Shown: positions 26,412 to 35,745 of the stretch, one piece after another
Numbering within the stretch: the stretch's first letter is position 1
Layout: each line of letters opens with the position of its first letter
Assembly: GCA_045545595.1 (NCBI GenBank)
Contig: JAZQBG010000029.1
Span: forward strand, 4,379 to 68,378
Origin: SIG205 sp045545595
GTDB taxonomy: Bacteria; Bacillota_I; Bacilli_A; RF39; UBA660
Reading direction: 5' to 3'
Length of the DNA stretch: 64,000 nucleotides
Program-made: the position numbers and the translations under genes
Notes under the pieces: model-generated
Seen by the model: only the letters and a program-made list of their open reading frames with translations
What the model was told of the DNA's origin: nothing
Database searches by the model: none

Positions 26412-26955
26412 TATTATAGCGATAGTTGGAATGTGTGGTTCTGGTAAATCTGTTGCATCAACTTTACTAGAAGAAAAAGGTTATAAAAAAGTATACTTTG
26501 GTGGAGTAACAATGGAAAAGTTAAAAGAAGAAGGGCTAGAAACTACTCCGGAAAATGAAAAAATGATGCAAATTAGATTGAGAGAAGAGCATGGAATGGG
26601 TGCATACGCCAAACTGTTACTTCCCCGCATTAAAGAATGTTCAAAACTTGGAGATACAGTATTAGATGGACTTTATTCTTGGGAAGAATTAAAAATATTA
26701 AAAGAAGAATTCAATGATGATTTAATTGTTATTGCAGTTATTGCAGATAAAAAACTTCGCTACGATAGACTAACAAAAAGAGAAATTAGACCGTATACAA
26801 AAGAACAAGCAATTAGTAGGGATATAAATGAAATAGAAAACATTTCTAAAGCTGGTCCTATTGCGTATGCAGATTATTACATAGAAAATAATGACGATTT
26901 AGAATCATATAAGAAAAGTTTAGAACAAACTTTAGAAAAAATAAATCAAATCTAG
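26401..26955 (+). CDS. P-loop kinase, UPF0200/dephospho-CoA kinase-like
   Basis: A 184-residue protein with Walker A GMCGSGKS, a following GGVTMEKLKEEGLETTPEN segment and LREEHGMGAYAKLL, the layout of UPF0200-type nucleotide kinases, plus VLDGLYSWEELKILKEEF and RLTKREIRPYTKEQAISRD. The arginine-rich lid resembles dephospho-CoA kinase. The substrate is unknown. ATG 26401 follows GAGGAGGTAGACA inside the previous gene, so the two are coupled. Confidence 0.7.
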   Translation: MKHNIIAIVGMCGSGKSVASTLLEEKGYKKVYFGGVTMEKLKEEGLETTPENEKMMQIRLREEHGMGAYAKLLLPRIKECSKLGDTVLDGLYSWEELKILKEEFNDDLIVIAVIADKKLRYDRLTKREIRPYTKEQAISRDINEIENISKAGPIAYADYYIENNDDLESYKKSLEQTLEKINQI

Positions 26956-26980
26956 GTCAAAATAATGGAGGATGATAGTA

Positions 26981-27367
26981 ATGATTGATGTGTTGGTAGA
27001 GCTAGGATTTACTGAAGAAGTAAAGGATTTTCAAATACAATATCAAGATTTACTAGATGTTGATATTGAAAATATAAAAAGTAAAATCTTAATATTGGAA
27101 AATCTTGATTTTGATTTTGAAGAAATTAAGAATATTATTTTAACAAATCCAATTTATTTAAACAAAAATAATGATGAAATAATTAATTTAATAAATACTT
27201 TAAGTGAGTATAACATAAATGATATTAAAAATTTGATAAATATTAATCCGTATATTTTGAGTTTAGATAGAATTGATATAGAGGAATATTTTGTTAATAA
27301 ACTACATGAAGGTATATCAAAGGAAGATATTATTGATTCCCTAGAAGAAAATCCAACTGAAATTTAA
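26981..27367 (+). CDS. Short mTERF-repeat-like protein
   Basis: A 128-residue helical protein with at least two degenerate mTERF-type repeats: FDFEEIKNIILTNPIYLN and YNINDIKNLININPYILS, with prolines at residues 57 and 90 and the leucine/phenylalanine spacing of the larger neighbour. The family is best known from mitochondria and chloroplasts, where it binds nucleic acid and affects transcription or translation. ATG 26981 follows GGAGGATGATAGTA. It is tandem with a six-repeat paralogue and upstream of alaS. Confidence 0.55.
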   Translation: MIDVLVELGFTEEVKDFQIQYQDLLDVDIENIKSKILILENLDFDFEEIKNIILTNPIYLNKNNDEIINLINTLSEYNINDIKNLININPYILSLDRIDIEEYFVNKLHEGISKEDIIDSLEENPTEI

Positions 27368-27384
27368 TTATAAGTGGTGATGAT

Positions 27385-28380
27385 ATGAATGTTACAGAAT
27401 TATTGGAAAGTTTTAAATTCAAAGAAACTGAAATTAATAAAATTTTAAAATTTTACAAAGATCGTTATAACGAAGAAAGTTGGTTATATCAAAAAGTAGT
27501 TGAAACATTTAAAATATTGTATGACTTGGGATTTAATGATAACGAAATCAAAAATATAGTGCTTAAAAATCCAAGCATTTTCTCGTTAACTAAAGAAAAA
27601 ATCGAAGATAATTTGAATTATTTTATAAATAAAAAATATTCGAAACAGTCAATAATTAAAATGATTAAAATTTTACCTGCAATTTTAAATTATTCGTTAG
27701 AAAATTTCGATCAAAAATTTGAATATTTTATTAACAAAGGACTAAGTGAACAAGAAGTAATAAAAATATCTAAGGAGTTGCCAACAATCTTTTCAGTTTC
27801 AACAGAACACTTAGAAAATCGTTTTAATTATTTAAATAGCAAAGGATTTACAGAAAAAGATATTGTAATTACTATTAAAAAATTTCCCCCAATTTTAGGA
27901 TTAAGTGAAAAATATATTGAAGATAGATTCAACTATTTTGAGAATAAAGGTTTTAACGAAAAAGAAACAGTTACTATCGCAAAAATTTTACCTGCAATTT
28001 TTAGTTATGGGGAATCTAATCTAGATAGTAAATTTAACTATTTACATAAGAAGGGATTTAATGATGCCGAAATTCACCAAATGATAATATCATTTCCAGG
28101 AATTTTGTCATCCACAATTGATAAATTAAATAAAAAAATTGATTTCTATGATAAAATAGGTTTATCAACTATTGTTATTAATGATACTAAACAATTAATA
28201 CAAAGTTTAGAAGTAAGTATGGCTAGATATAATTTTTTACAGGAAAGTGGTATTGTAATTGATTCAGAAAATTATAGAAAAATGTTTATTGGTAGTAAAA
28301 AATTTGAAAAACAATTTAAAATTACTAAAGAAGATTTATTAGATAAATATAGTAATGAAATTAAAAGAAATACGAAATAG
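27385..28380 (+). CDS. mTERF-domain-like repeat protein
   Basis: A 331-residue protein built from six consecutive helical repeats of exactly 35 residues. The key prolines fall at about residues 63, 98, 133, 168, 203 and 238, each in an I/L-L/F-P-x-I-L/F context followed by a helix ending F-x-Y-F/L (for example LPTIFSVSTEHLENRFNYL). A Gly-Phe or Gly-Leu turn opens most repeats (KGFTEKDI, KGFNDAEI). This matches the mTERF repeat of organellar nucleic-acid-binding proteins. ATG 27385 follows GGTGATGAT; alaS starts 11 bases after the stop. The target is unknown. Confidence 0.75.
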   Translation: MNVTELLESFKFKETEINKILKFYKDRYNEESWLYQKVVETFKILYDLGFNDNEIKNIVLKNPSIFSLTKEKIEDNLNYFINKKYSKQSIIKMIKILPAILNYSLENFDQKFEYFINKGLSEQEVIKISKELPTIFSVSTEHLENRFNYLNSKGFTEKDIVITIKKFPPILGLSEKYIEDRFNYFENKGFNEKETVTIAKILPAIFSYGESNLDSKFNYLHKKGFNDAEIHQMIISFPGILSSTIDKLNKKIDFYDKIGLSTIVINDTKQLIQSLEVSMARYNFLQESGIVIDSENYRKMFIGSKKFEKQFKITKEDLLDKYSNEIKRNTK

Positions 28381-28391
28381 GAGATGATATT

Positions 28392-30167
28392 ATGACAAAA
28401 AATTTAAAAGATTTATACTTAAACTTTTTTGAATCAAAAGGACACAAAATAATTCCATCAGCGTCAGTTATTCCAGAAAACGATCCAACTTGTTTATTTA
28501 ATACTGCTGGAATGCAACCATTAATTCCTTATTTGTTAGGAGAAAAACATCCCCTTGGAACAAGACTTACAGATGTTCAAAAATGTTTTAGATTAACAGA
28601 CTTAGATGAAGTGGGAGATAAAACTCATCATACATTCTTTGAAATGCTAGGGAACTGGAGTTTAGGAGATTACTTTAAAAAAGAATCAATTGCGTGGAGT
28701 TTTGAATTCCTAACTAAACAATTAAATATACCAATAGAAAAACTATCTGTAACAGTATTCCGTGGTAATGATTTGGTTGATGCAGATAATGAAAGTGTTG
28801 AATATTGGATGGAACAAGGAATACCTAGAGAAAGAATTGCCTTTCTAGGTGAAGAAGATAACTGGTGGGGTGTTGCAACAGGTGGACCATGTGGACCAGA
28901 CACTGAAATATTCTACTGGAGAAGTGATGAAGAACCACCAAAAGAATTTGATCCAGAAGACAATAGATGGGTAGAAATTTGGAACAATGTATTTATGCAA
29001 TATAATAAAATTGGTGAAGGAAAATATGAATCATTAGAACAAAAAAATGTAGATACTGGTATGGGTGTTGAAAGAACTACTGCAATATTAGAAAATGTAG
29101 ATGATAACTATAAAACATCAATTTGGAAAGACATTATTGAAAAAATAGAAGAAATATCAAATAAAAGTTATGAAAATGAAGATGATGCTAGATGTATGAG
29201 AATCATCGCAGATCATATTCGTGCAGTTGTAGTAATTACTGCAGATGATGCTAATATAGTTCCATCTAATACTGATCAAGGTTATATCTTAAGAAGATTA
29301 ATTAGAAGAATGATTAGATATGCTAAAAAATTAGAAATAGATATCAATAGTGATTTTGATATAGAGTTGGCTAAAATGATCTTTAAAAAATATGGTAAAT
29401 ATTATCCTGAAATGGATAGAAATAAAGATAGAATTATAGAAGTATTAACATTAGAAAAAAATAAATTCGCACGTACTTTAGAAAAAGGTATCAAAGAATT
29501 CCAAAAAATTACAGAAATACTTAAAAAACAAAATATTAATACTATCAATGGTAAAACAGTATTTAGATTATATGATACATTTGGATTTCCACCAGAAATG
29601 ACTGGAGAATTCGCTAGCGAAATTGGTATGGAAATAGATATGGAAGGATTTAAAAAACACTTTAATGAACATCAAGAAAAATCTAGAGCAGGAGCTACAG
29701 AAAAATTTAAAGGTGGTTTATCTGACCATTCTGAATCTAATATTATGTACCATACTGCGACCCATCTTCTTCATCAAGCGTTAAAAGATGTATTAGGTAG
29801 TGACGTTAACCAAAAAGGTTCTAACATAAATTCTGAAAGATTAAGATTTGACTTCTCGTACCCTAGTAAACTTACTGATGAACAAAAACAAAAAGTTGAA
29901 TCTATTGTAAATGAAAAGATTAGTGAGGCTTTGGATGTTACAGTTGAAGAAATGACTGTAGAAGAAGCTAAACAAAAAGGTGCAGTTGGATTATTCACTA
30001 ATAAATATGGTGATATAGTTAAAGTATATTCAATTGGAGATTATTCAAAAGAAATTTGTGGTGGACCACATGTTAAAAACACATCTGAATTAGGAATCTT
30101 CAAAATTAAAAAAGAAGAAGCAGTTGGTGCAGGCGTAAGAAGAATAAAAGCTACATTAACAAAATAA
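28392..30167 (+). CDS. alaS: Alanyl-tRNA synthetase, C-terminally short form
   Basis: Charges tRNA-Ala. The 591-residue protein keeps the class II catalytic domain (FESKGHKIIPSAS, LFNTAGMQPL, NWWGVATGGPCGPDTEI), the anticodon-side helices, and the editing domain with HTATHLLH near residue 454 and CGGPHV near 556. It ends about 280 residues earlier than typical AlaRS and lacks the oligomerising C-Ala (DHHA1) domain. The stop is followed by a good terminator, so it is a natural short form. ATG 28392 follows TAGGAGATGATATT. It is the last gene of the operon led by an alanine T-box. Confidence 0.93.
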   Translation: MTKNLKDLYLNFFESKGHKIIPSASVIPENDPTCLFNTAGMQPLIPYLLGEKHPLGTRLTDVQKCFRLTDLDEVGDKTHHTFFEMLGNWSLGDYFKKESIAWSFEFLTKQLNIPIEKLSVTVFRGNDLVDADNESVEYWMEQGIPRERIAFLGEEDNWWGVATGGPCGPDTEIFYWRSDEEPPKEFDPEDNRWVEIWNNVFMQYNKIGEGKYESLEQKNVDTGMGVERTTAILENVDDNYKTSIWKDIIEKIEEISNKSYENEDDARCMRIIADHIRAVVVITADDANIVPSNTDQGYILRRLIRRMIRYAKKLEIDINSDFDIELAKMIFKKYGKYYPEMDRNKDRIIEVLTLEKNKFARTLEKGIKEFQKITEILKKQNINTINGKTVFRLYDTFGFPPEMTGEFASEIGMEIDMEGFKKHFNEHQEKSRAGATEKFKGGLSDHSESNIMYHTATHLLHQALKDVLGSDVNQKGSNINSERLRFDFSYPSKLTDEQKQKVESIVNEKISEALDVTVEEMTVEEAKQKGAVGLFTNKYGDIVKVYSIGDYSKEICGGPHVKNTSELGIFKIKKEEAVGAGVRRIKATLTK

Positions 30168-30192
30168 AAAGTCAAAATTTTTGACTTTTTTC
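30166..30192 (+). terminator. alaS terminator, probably bidirectional
   Basis: AAAAAGTCAAAA pairs with TTTTGACTTTTT; Ts follow on the plus strand and an A tract precedes it, so it can also stop the converging membrane-protein gene. Confidence 0.8.
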
Positions 30193-30193
30193 T

Positions 30194-30733
30194 TTATTTA
30201 TAATATGTATATAATCCATATTTGTTATTTGGATAATCATAAAAGATTCCAGTTTTAATTGGATAATATGTTAATAATCCAAAAATAGTAAAAATAAGCG
30301 GAATACTAATCAATGATACAGTATTTAAAGTATTAAATATATTATCGCTTTTTAATATCCTATGACTAACATATTGACCAATAATAATTGAAATTATATA
30401 TATTATCATAGTAATAATAATATTGTCCTTCATATCCATTAAGTAATAAATTGGAGTAAAAATGAGTGTGTTAGTAATAATTGTAACTAGTGTACTAACT
30501 AATAATGCAGTGGGGAAGTTCTTTTTACCATGATTACTAATAATAAAATATTCTATTAATCCCCATATCATCATAGTAGTGAAAACCATTTTATTATGTT
30601 CCCATATACTTTCATTTACAGGAAAAAAGATACTAGTAAAAACATTAGGAACCCATTCATACATAAAATGAGATAAAAAACTAAGTGAAAATATCGCAAA
30701 AACTGATATAATTGTAACTTTTTTAATATTCAT
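30194..30733 (-). CDS. DUF6512-like integral membrane protein
   Basis: A 179-residue protein with about six membrane helices. It contains SFLSHFMYEW and PVNESIWEHNKMVF, the hallmark FxPVNESIWEH segment shared by a family of small membrane proteins of unknown function (I associate it with DUF6512). I chose the ATG at 30733, seven bases after AGGAGA on the minus strand. Single gene convergent with alaS. Confidence 0.7.
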   Translation of the reverse strand: MNIKKVTIISVFAIFSLSFLSHFMYEWVPNVFTSIFFPVNESIWEHNKMVFTTMMIWGLIEYFIISNHGKKNFPTALLVSTLVTIITNTLIFTPIYYLMDMKDNIIITMIIYIISIIIGQYVSHRILKSDNIFNTLNTVSLISIPLIFTIFGLLTYYPIKTGIFYDYPNNKYGLYTYYK

Positions 30734-30788
30734 AAACATTCTCCTTTTAAAATTATTTATAATACCCATAATAATACTGGGTGATTTT

Positions 30789-31748
30789 ATGAAAATAAGA
30801 CTTGGATATGTAGCTTTATCAAAAGCACTAGATAATATTACAACTTCTAGTACAATAACTTATACTAATTATCAAAAACTTGATGATAATACTAGAAATG
30901 ATAAATTAGATAATATAATAAAATCTAATTTTATTGATTTAGAAAAAATTATTAATTATAACATTAAAAACAATATTCACTTTTATAGATTAACTTCTAA
31001 ATTTATCCCACTTGCAACACTTTCCGAAGTAGACTTTGAATATATTAATAGATATAAAAAAGAATATCAGAGTATTGGTAATATAATTAATTCTTCTAAT
31101 ATGAGACTTGATACACATCCAGATCAATTTTGTGTATTAAATAGTACTGATAAAAAAATTGTCGATAACAGTATTAGTATACTTAAATATCACAAAAATA
31201 TTCTTTCTGCATTTAAAATTAAAAATCCTAAAATTTTAATACATGTGGGTAGTAGTAGCTTCGGAAAAGAAAAAAGTATTAGTAGATTTATTAATAATTT
31301 TAAAAAATTAGATACAGAAATTCAAAATATGTTACTTTTAGAAAATGATGATAAGGTGTATAATATAGTTGATACTTTAAATCTATGTAAAAAAATAAAT
31401 GTACCTATGGTACTTGATTATCATCACTATATGTGTAATAATAATGGTGAAAAAATTACTTCTTATATTTTGGAAATCTTCGACACATGGAATAAAGAGG
31501 ATTTAGTACCTAAAGTTCATTTTTCTTCTCCTAAAAATAAAACAAAAAAAGATATGAGAAGTCATCATGATTATATTAATTCAGATGATTTTATAAATTT
31601 TATAGAACAAATAAAATTTATAAATAGAGATTTTGATATTATGATAGAAGCTAAAATGAAAGATGATGCATTATTTAGATTAGTAAGAGAGTTAAAGTAT
31701 AAAACTAATTATAAATTTATAGATGAAACTACATTTATTGTAGAGTAG
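30789..31748 (+). CDS. uvsE: UV damage endonuclease
   Basis: A TIM-barrel endonuclease that nicks 5' to UV photoproducts. The 319-residue protein begins KIRLGYVALSKALD, has NIHFYRLTSKFIPLATL, RLDTHPDQFCVLNS, LIHVGSSSFGKEKS, LENDD, VLDYHHYMC, PKVHFSSPK and a late MIEAKMKDDAL, the ordered metal-binding segments of UVDE. ATG 30789 follows TGGGTGATTTT. Divergent from the preceding membrane protein. Confidence 0.93.
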   Translation: MKIRLGYVALSKALDNITTSSTITYTNYQKLDDNTRNDKLDNIIKSNFIDLEKIINYNIKNNIHFYRLTSKFIPLATLSEVDFEYINRYKKEYQSIGNIINSSNMRLDTHPDQFCVLNSTDKKIVDNSISILKYHKNILSAFKIKNPKILIHVGSSSFGKEKSISRFINNFKKLDTEIQNMLLLENDDKVYNIVDTLNLCKKINVPMVLDYHHYMCNNNGEKITSYILEIFDTWNKEDLVPKVHFSSPKNKTKKDMRSHHDYINSDDFINFIEQIKFINRDFDIMIEAKMKDDALFRLVRELKYKTNYKFIDETTFIVE

Positions 31749-31772
31749 GAGAATTAAAAAGGGGGATATATT

Positions 31773-32780
31773 ATGAGTAAAGATTTGATGATAAGAAGTA
31801 GTAGTGCGGAATTTTTGATTTTTGAACTTAAAGATAAGGGAAATGGTATTCAAGTAAGATACGAAAATGAAACGTTATGGATGACTCAAAAAGCAATGTC
31901 TGAGTTATTTGATTGTAGTACTGATAATATATCACTACATTTAAAAAATATATTTAAAGAATCAGAACTTGAAAAAAATTCAGTTACCGAGGAATTCTCG
32001 GCAACTGCCTCTGATGGAAAAAAATATAAAATGAAATTTTATAATTTAGATGCTATAATTTCTGTAGGATATAGAGTTAATTCGTTACGCGCTACTCAAT
32101 TTAGAAGATGGGCTACAAATATACTTAAAACATTTACTATTCAGGGATATGCTTTAGATAAAGAAAGAATGAAAAAAGGTACTTTTATTGATAAAGATTA
32201 TTTTGAAAAATTGTTAGAAGAAATAAGAGAAATAAGATTATCAGAAAGACGTTTTTATCAAAAAGTAACTGATATTTATGCAACTAGCATAGATTATGAT
32301 GCCAAATCTCCAATAACAATTAATTTCTTTAAAAAAGTACAAAACAAAATGCATTATGCCGTTTCTAATCAAACTGCAGCGGAAATTATATATAATAGGG
32401 CAGATTCTAAAAAGAAATATATGGGTCTTACTTCTTGGAGGAATTCACCTAACGGGAAAATAATGGAGTCAGATGTAATTATTGCTAAAAATTATTTGAG
32501 TCAAGACGAAATAAAAGATTTAGAGGGAATTGTATCAGCATTTTTAGAACTTGCAGAAAATAGAGCAAGAAGACATATTCCAATGACTATGGAAGATTGG
32601 GTAAATAGAATAGATAGATTTTTATTATCCGATGATAGAGATATTTTAAAAGATGCTGGTAAAATATCACATGAAATCGCTTGTGACAAAGCATTAACCG
32701 AATTTGAAAAATATAGAGTAAAACAAGATGAATTATATAAATCAGATTTTGATTTATTATTAGAAGAAATAGAACAATAA
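31773..32780 (+). CDS. rhuM: RhuM-family protein
   Basis: A 335-residue protein typical of the RhuM family: QVRYENETLWMTQKAMSELF (an HTH-like phage regulator segment), HLKNIFKESELEKNSV, FYNLDAIISVGYRVNS, RRWATNILKTFTIQGYALD, and the C-terminal ENRARRHIPMTMEDWVNRID. Originally named from a Salmonella pathogenicity island; the biochemical role is unknown, and members are usual in accessory regions. ATG 31773 follows AGGGGGATATATT. Confidence 0.9.
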   Translation: MSKDLMIRSSSAEFLIFELKDKGNGIQVRYENETLWMTQKAMSELFDCSTDNISLHLKNIFKESELEKNSVTEEFSATASDGKKYKMKFYNLDAIISVGYRVNSLRATQFRRWATNILKTFTIQGYALDKERMKKGTFIDKDYFEKLLEEIREIRLSERRFYQKVTDIYATSIDYDAKSPITINFFKKVQNKMHYAVSNQTAAEIIYNRADSKKKYMGLTSWRNSPNGKIMESDVIIAKNYLSQDEIKDLEGIVSAFLELAENRARRHIPMTMEDWVNRIDRFLLSDDRDILKDAGKISHEIACDKALTEFEKYRVKQDELYKSDFDLLLEEIEQ

Positions 32781-32861
32781 ATTAGAAATATAAAATATTT
32801 TAATTTACAATTTACTATAAATGATATAATATAGTTATTAAAAATTAATGGAGGTGATAGG

Positions 32862-34682
32862 ATGATAACAGAAGAACAAATTGAAGAAATTAAGAAAAAA
32901 AGTAATATAGTTGAAGTAATATCATCTTATATACCTCTTAATAAAAAAGGACGTAATTACTTTGGACTATGTCCTTTTCATGATGACCATTCACCATCTA
33001 TGAGTGTTTCACCTGAAAAAGGAATCTATACTTGTTTTGTGTGTGGCGCGACAGGTAACGCAATTAGTTTTGTAATGAACTATGAAAATTTAAACTACGT
33101 TGAAGCATTAAAAGTTTTAGGAGATAAATGTGGAGTTAGTTTAAACGTAAATACATATAAAAAGAAAGATAACTTTGAAGAATTCTATAATATATATGAA
33201 TTTACTAATAAATTTTATCAAAACAACTTAAATACGGCTAATGGACAAGAAGCTAGAGAATACTTAAAAAACAGAGGTATAACTGAAGACATAATTAAAG
33301 AATTTAATGTTGGACTAGCCCTAGGTTTTGATAAAAGTGTTACAAAATTATTGATACAAAAAGGTTACAAGGAAAAAGACTTAGTTGATATTGGTATTAG
33401 TAATAAAACTGATTATGGATATCAAGATTTATTTATAAATCGTATTATGTTTCCTTTATGGAATTTAGATGGCAAAATAGTAGGTTATAGTGGAAGAATT
33501 TATAATCAGGAAGATACTGCCAAATATATAAATACTAAAGAAACAGTAATATTTAAAAAAGGGTTAAATCTTTATAATTATCATAGAGCTAAAAATGAAG
33601 TTAGAATGAGTGGCTCTGTAATAATTATGGAAGGATTTATGGACGTTATTAGGGCGCATTCTATAGATGTTAAAAATGCTGTTGCAACAATGGGTACAGC
33701 TTTAACAGTTGAGAATGCTAACTTAATAAAGAAAATGAGTAACAATGTAATATTGTGTTTCGATGGCGATAAAGCTGGTAAAAAGGCTACATATGCCTGT
33801 GGTAATGAATTAGTTAAAATTGGAGTTAATCCTAAAGTAGTTATATTAGAATCTAATTTGGATCCAGATGAATATATAATTAAATTTGGTGCTAAAAAGT
33901 TTAAAGAAAAAATAAATAATTGTATTAGTTTCTTAGATTTTAAGTTAAATTATTTAAAAGAGGGTAAGAATCTAAATAACAATGAAGATTTAACTGAATA
34001 CATTAATGGAGTAATAAAAGAAGTTAAAACTATAGATGATGAGATTTTAAGAGAACTTACTCTAAAGAAAATTGCAAATGAAATAAGCATTAGTTTTGAA
34101 ACCTTAATGGGTAAACTATGGAAGGAAATTGAAAGTGATAATAAACAAATAGAACAACCTATTGATGATGGATTTATGGAAATAGCTCCACCAAAAGAAG
34201 TACCATATATTCCTAAAGAGGTAAAAAAACATAGAATTTCTACACCATCTACAACAGATAAATATACTAAAGCAGAACGTAAAGTTTTATACTATATGTT
34301 ACACGATAAAGAGCTAACATATAGATATGAGAAGGTATTTCCATATCTTCCAACGAAAATTTATCGATTTTTAGCATCAGAAATAATGTATTTTGTCAAA
34401 AAATATGATACAATTAGCATTAGTGATTTTTTAAATTATCTTTCAAACAAGCAAGAACTAGTAGATTTAGTGGGTGAAATCTTAAATTTTGATTATAATA
34501 AAGATTACACGGAAGAAGAAATAACGGATTATTTCAAAGTTCTTAGAGAGTATAATTTTAAAAGCGAAGTTGATAGACTTAGTGAAGAACTAAAACATGA
34601 AACGGATTTGGAAAAACAAATCGAACTAGCTAACAAAATCATGAACTTAAAAAAGGGAGTGGAAGAAAATGGAAGCAATTAA
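32862..34682 (+). CDS. dnaG: DNA primase
   Basis: Makes RNA primers at the replication fork. The 606-residue protein has the CHC2 zinc finger (LCPFHDDHSPSM then YTCFVCGATG), the primase core with YSGRIYN, TOPRIM motifs IIMEGFMDVIRAH and CFDGDKAGKKA, and a C-terminal helicase-binding region. ATG 32862 follows GGAGGTGATAGG. Overlaps rpoD by 14 bases, the classic macromolecular synthesis operon. Confidence 0.96.
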   Translation: MITEEQIEEIKKKSNIVEVISSYIPLNKKGRNYFGLCPFHDDHSPSMSVSPEKGIYTCFVCGATGNAISFVMNYENLNYVEALKVLGDKCGVSLNVNTYKKKDNFEEFYNIYEFTNKFYQNNLNTANGQEAREYLKNRGITEDIIKEFNVGLALGFDKSVTKLLIQKGYKEKDLVDIGISNKTDYGYQDLFINRIMFPLWNLDGKIVGYSGRIYNQEDTAKYINTKETVIFKKGLNLYNYHRAKNEVRMSGSVIIMEGFMDVIRAHSIDVKNAVATMGTALTVENANLIKKMSNNVILCFDGDKAGKKATYACGNELVKIGVNPKVVILESNLDPDEYIIKFGAKKFKEKINNCISFLDFKLNYLKEGKNLNNNEDLTEYINGVIKEVKTIDDEILRELTLKKIANEISISFETLMGKLWKEIESDNKQIEQPIDDGFMEIAPPKEVPYIPKEVKKHRISTPSTTDKYTKAERKVLYYMLHDKELTYRYEKVFPYLPTKIYRFLASEIMYFVKKYDTISISDFLNYLSNKQELVDLVGEILNFDYNKDYTEEEITDYFKVLREYNFKSEVDRLSEELKHETDLEKQIELANKIMNLKKGVEENGSN

Positions 34683-35745
34683 AACTTTAGAAGAAAGAAT
34701 GAAGGATTTACTTGAAATAGGAAAATCAGGTAAGATTACTTATGAACAACTTGCAGAAGTTTTAAAAGGGCTTGACATGGATAGTGACTCTTTGGATTTA
34801 GTGTATAACTTACTTACAGATAATCATATCGAAGTAGTGAGTGCGACTGAGGAAGAAGATGAAGAAGATGGTAGTCCATTAATTCTTGATGATGATGCTT
34901 TAACAAAAGATATTAATATTAATGACCCAGTTAGAATGTACTTAAAAGAAATTGGTAAAATTTCATTATTATCGTTAGATGAAGAATTAGAATTATCTCA
35001 TAGAATTGCAGATGGTGATGAAGAAGCTAAAAGACTACTTGCTGAATCAAACTTACGTCTAGTTGTAAGTATCGCAAAACGTTACGTAGGACGTGGAATG
35101 TTATTTCTTGACCTAATTCAAGAAGGTAACATTGGACTTATGAAAGCAGTTGAAAAATTTGACTCTTCAAAAGGATACAAATTTAGTACATATGCAACAT
35201 GGTGGATTAGACAAGCTATTACAAGAGCAATAGCAGACCAAGCAAGAACTATACGTGTTCCTGTTCATATGGTTGAAACAATTAATAGAATGACTAGACA
35301 TCAAAGACAATTAACTCTAGAATTAAATCGTGAACCAACTGAAGAAGAGATTGCAGCGCGTATGAAAGTTCCAGTAGAAAAAGTTAGAGAAATTATTAAA
35401 ATAGCTCAAGACCCAGTTTCTTTAGATACACCAATTGGTGAAGAAGAAGATTCTCATTTAGGAGATTTTATTCCAGATGAAAGAAGTATGAGCCCTGAAG
35501 AATTCGCTACTAATGAAATCTTAAAAGATCAAATTAGTACAGTATTAATGACTTTAACTGATAGAGAAGAACAAGTATTAAAATTAAGATTTGGACTTAT
35601 TGATGGAACTTGTAGAACTCTAGAAGAAGTTGGACAAATCTTTGGAGTTACAAGAGAAAGAATTAGACAAATTGAAGCTAAAGCATTGAGAAAATTAAGA
35701 CACCCATCACGTTCTAAAAAATTAAAGGACTTCATGAGTGAATAA
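34669..35745 (+). CDS. rpoD: RNA polymerase primary sigma factor
   Basis: A 358-residue housekeeping sigma-70 factor. Region 1.2 DPVRMYLKEIG, region 2 LVVSIAKRYVGRGMLFLDLIQEG (two blocks) and YKFSTYATWWIRQAITRAI, region 3 RVPVHMVETI, region 4 DREEQVLKLRFGL and the helix-turn-helix VTRERIRQIEAKAL. Region 1.1 is short and acidic. It recognises the TTGACA/TATAAT promoters seen throughout the window. Lies between dnaG and trmK with overlaps at both ends. Confidence 0.97.
   Translation: MEAIKTLEERMKDLLEIGKSGKITYEQLAEVLKGLDMDSDSLDLVYNLLTDNHIEVVSATEEEDEEDGSPLILDDDALTKDININDPVRMYLKEIGKISLLSLDEELELSHRIADGDEEAKRLLAESNLRLVVSIAKRYVGRGMLFLDLIQEGNIGLMKAVEKFDSSKGYKFSTYATWWIRQAITRAIADQARTIRVPVHMVETINRMTRHQRQLTLELNREPTEEEIAARMKVPVEKVREIIKIAQDPVSLDTPIGEEEDSHLGDFIPDERSMSPEEFATNEILKDQISTVLMTLTDREEQVLKLRFGLIDGTCRTLEEVGQIFGVTRERIRQIEAKALRKLRHPSRSKKLKDFMSE

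Noticed and set aside
35529..35735. Minus-strand reading frames over rpoD, trmK, gatA, topA, polA and infB
   Set aside because: All lie antisense to conserved genes, lack ribosome-binding sites and show no recognisable protein features.
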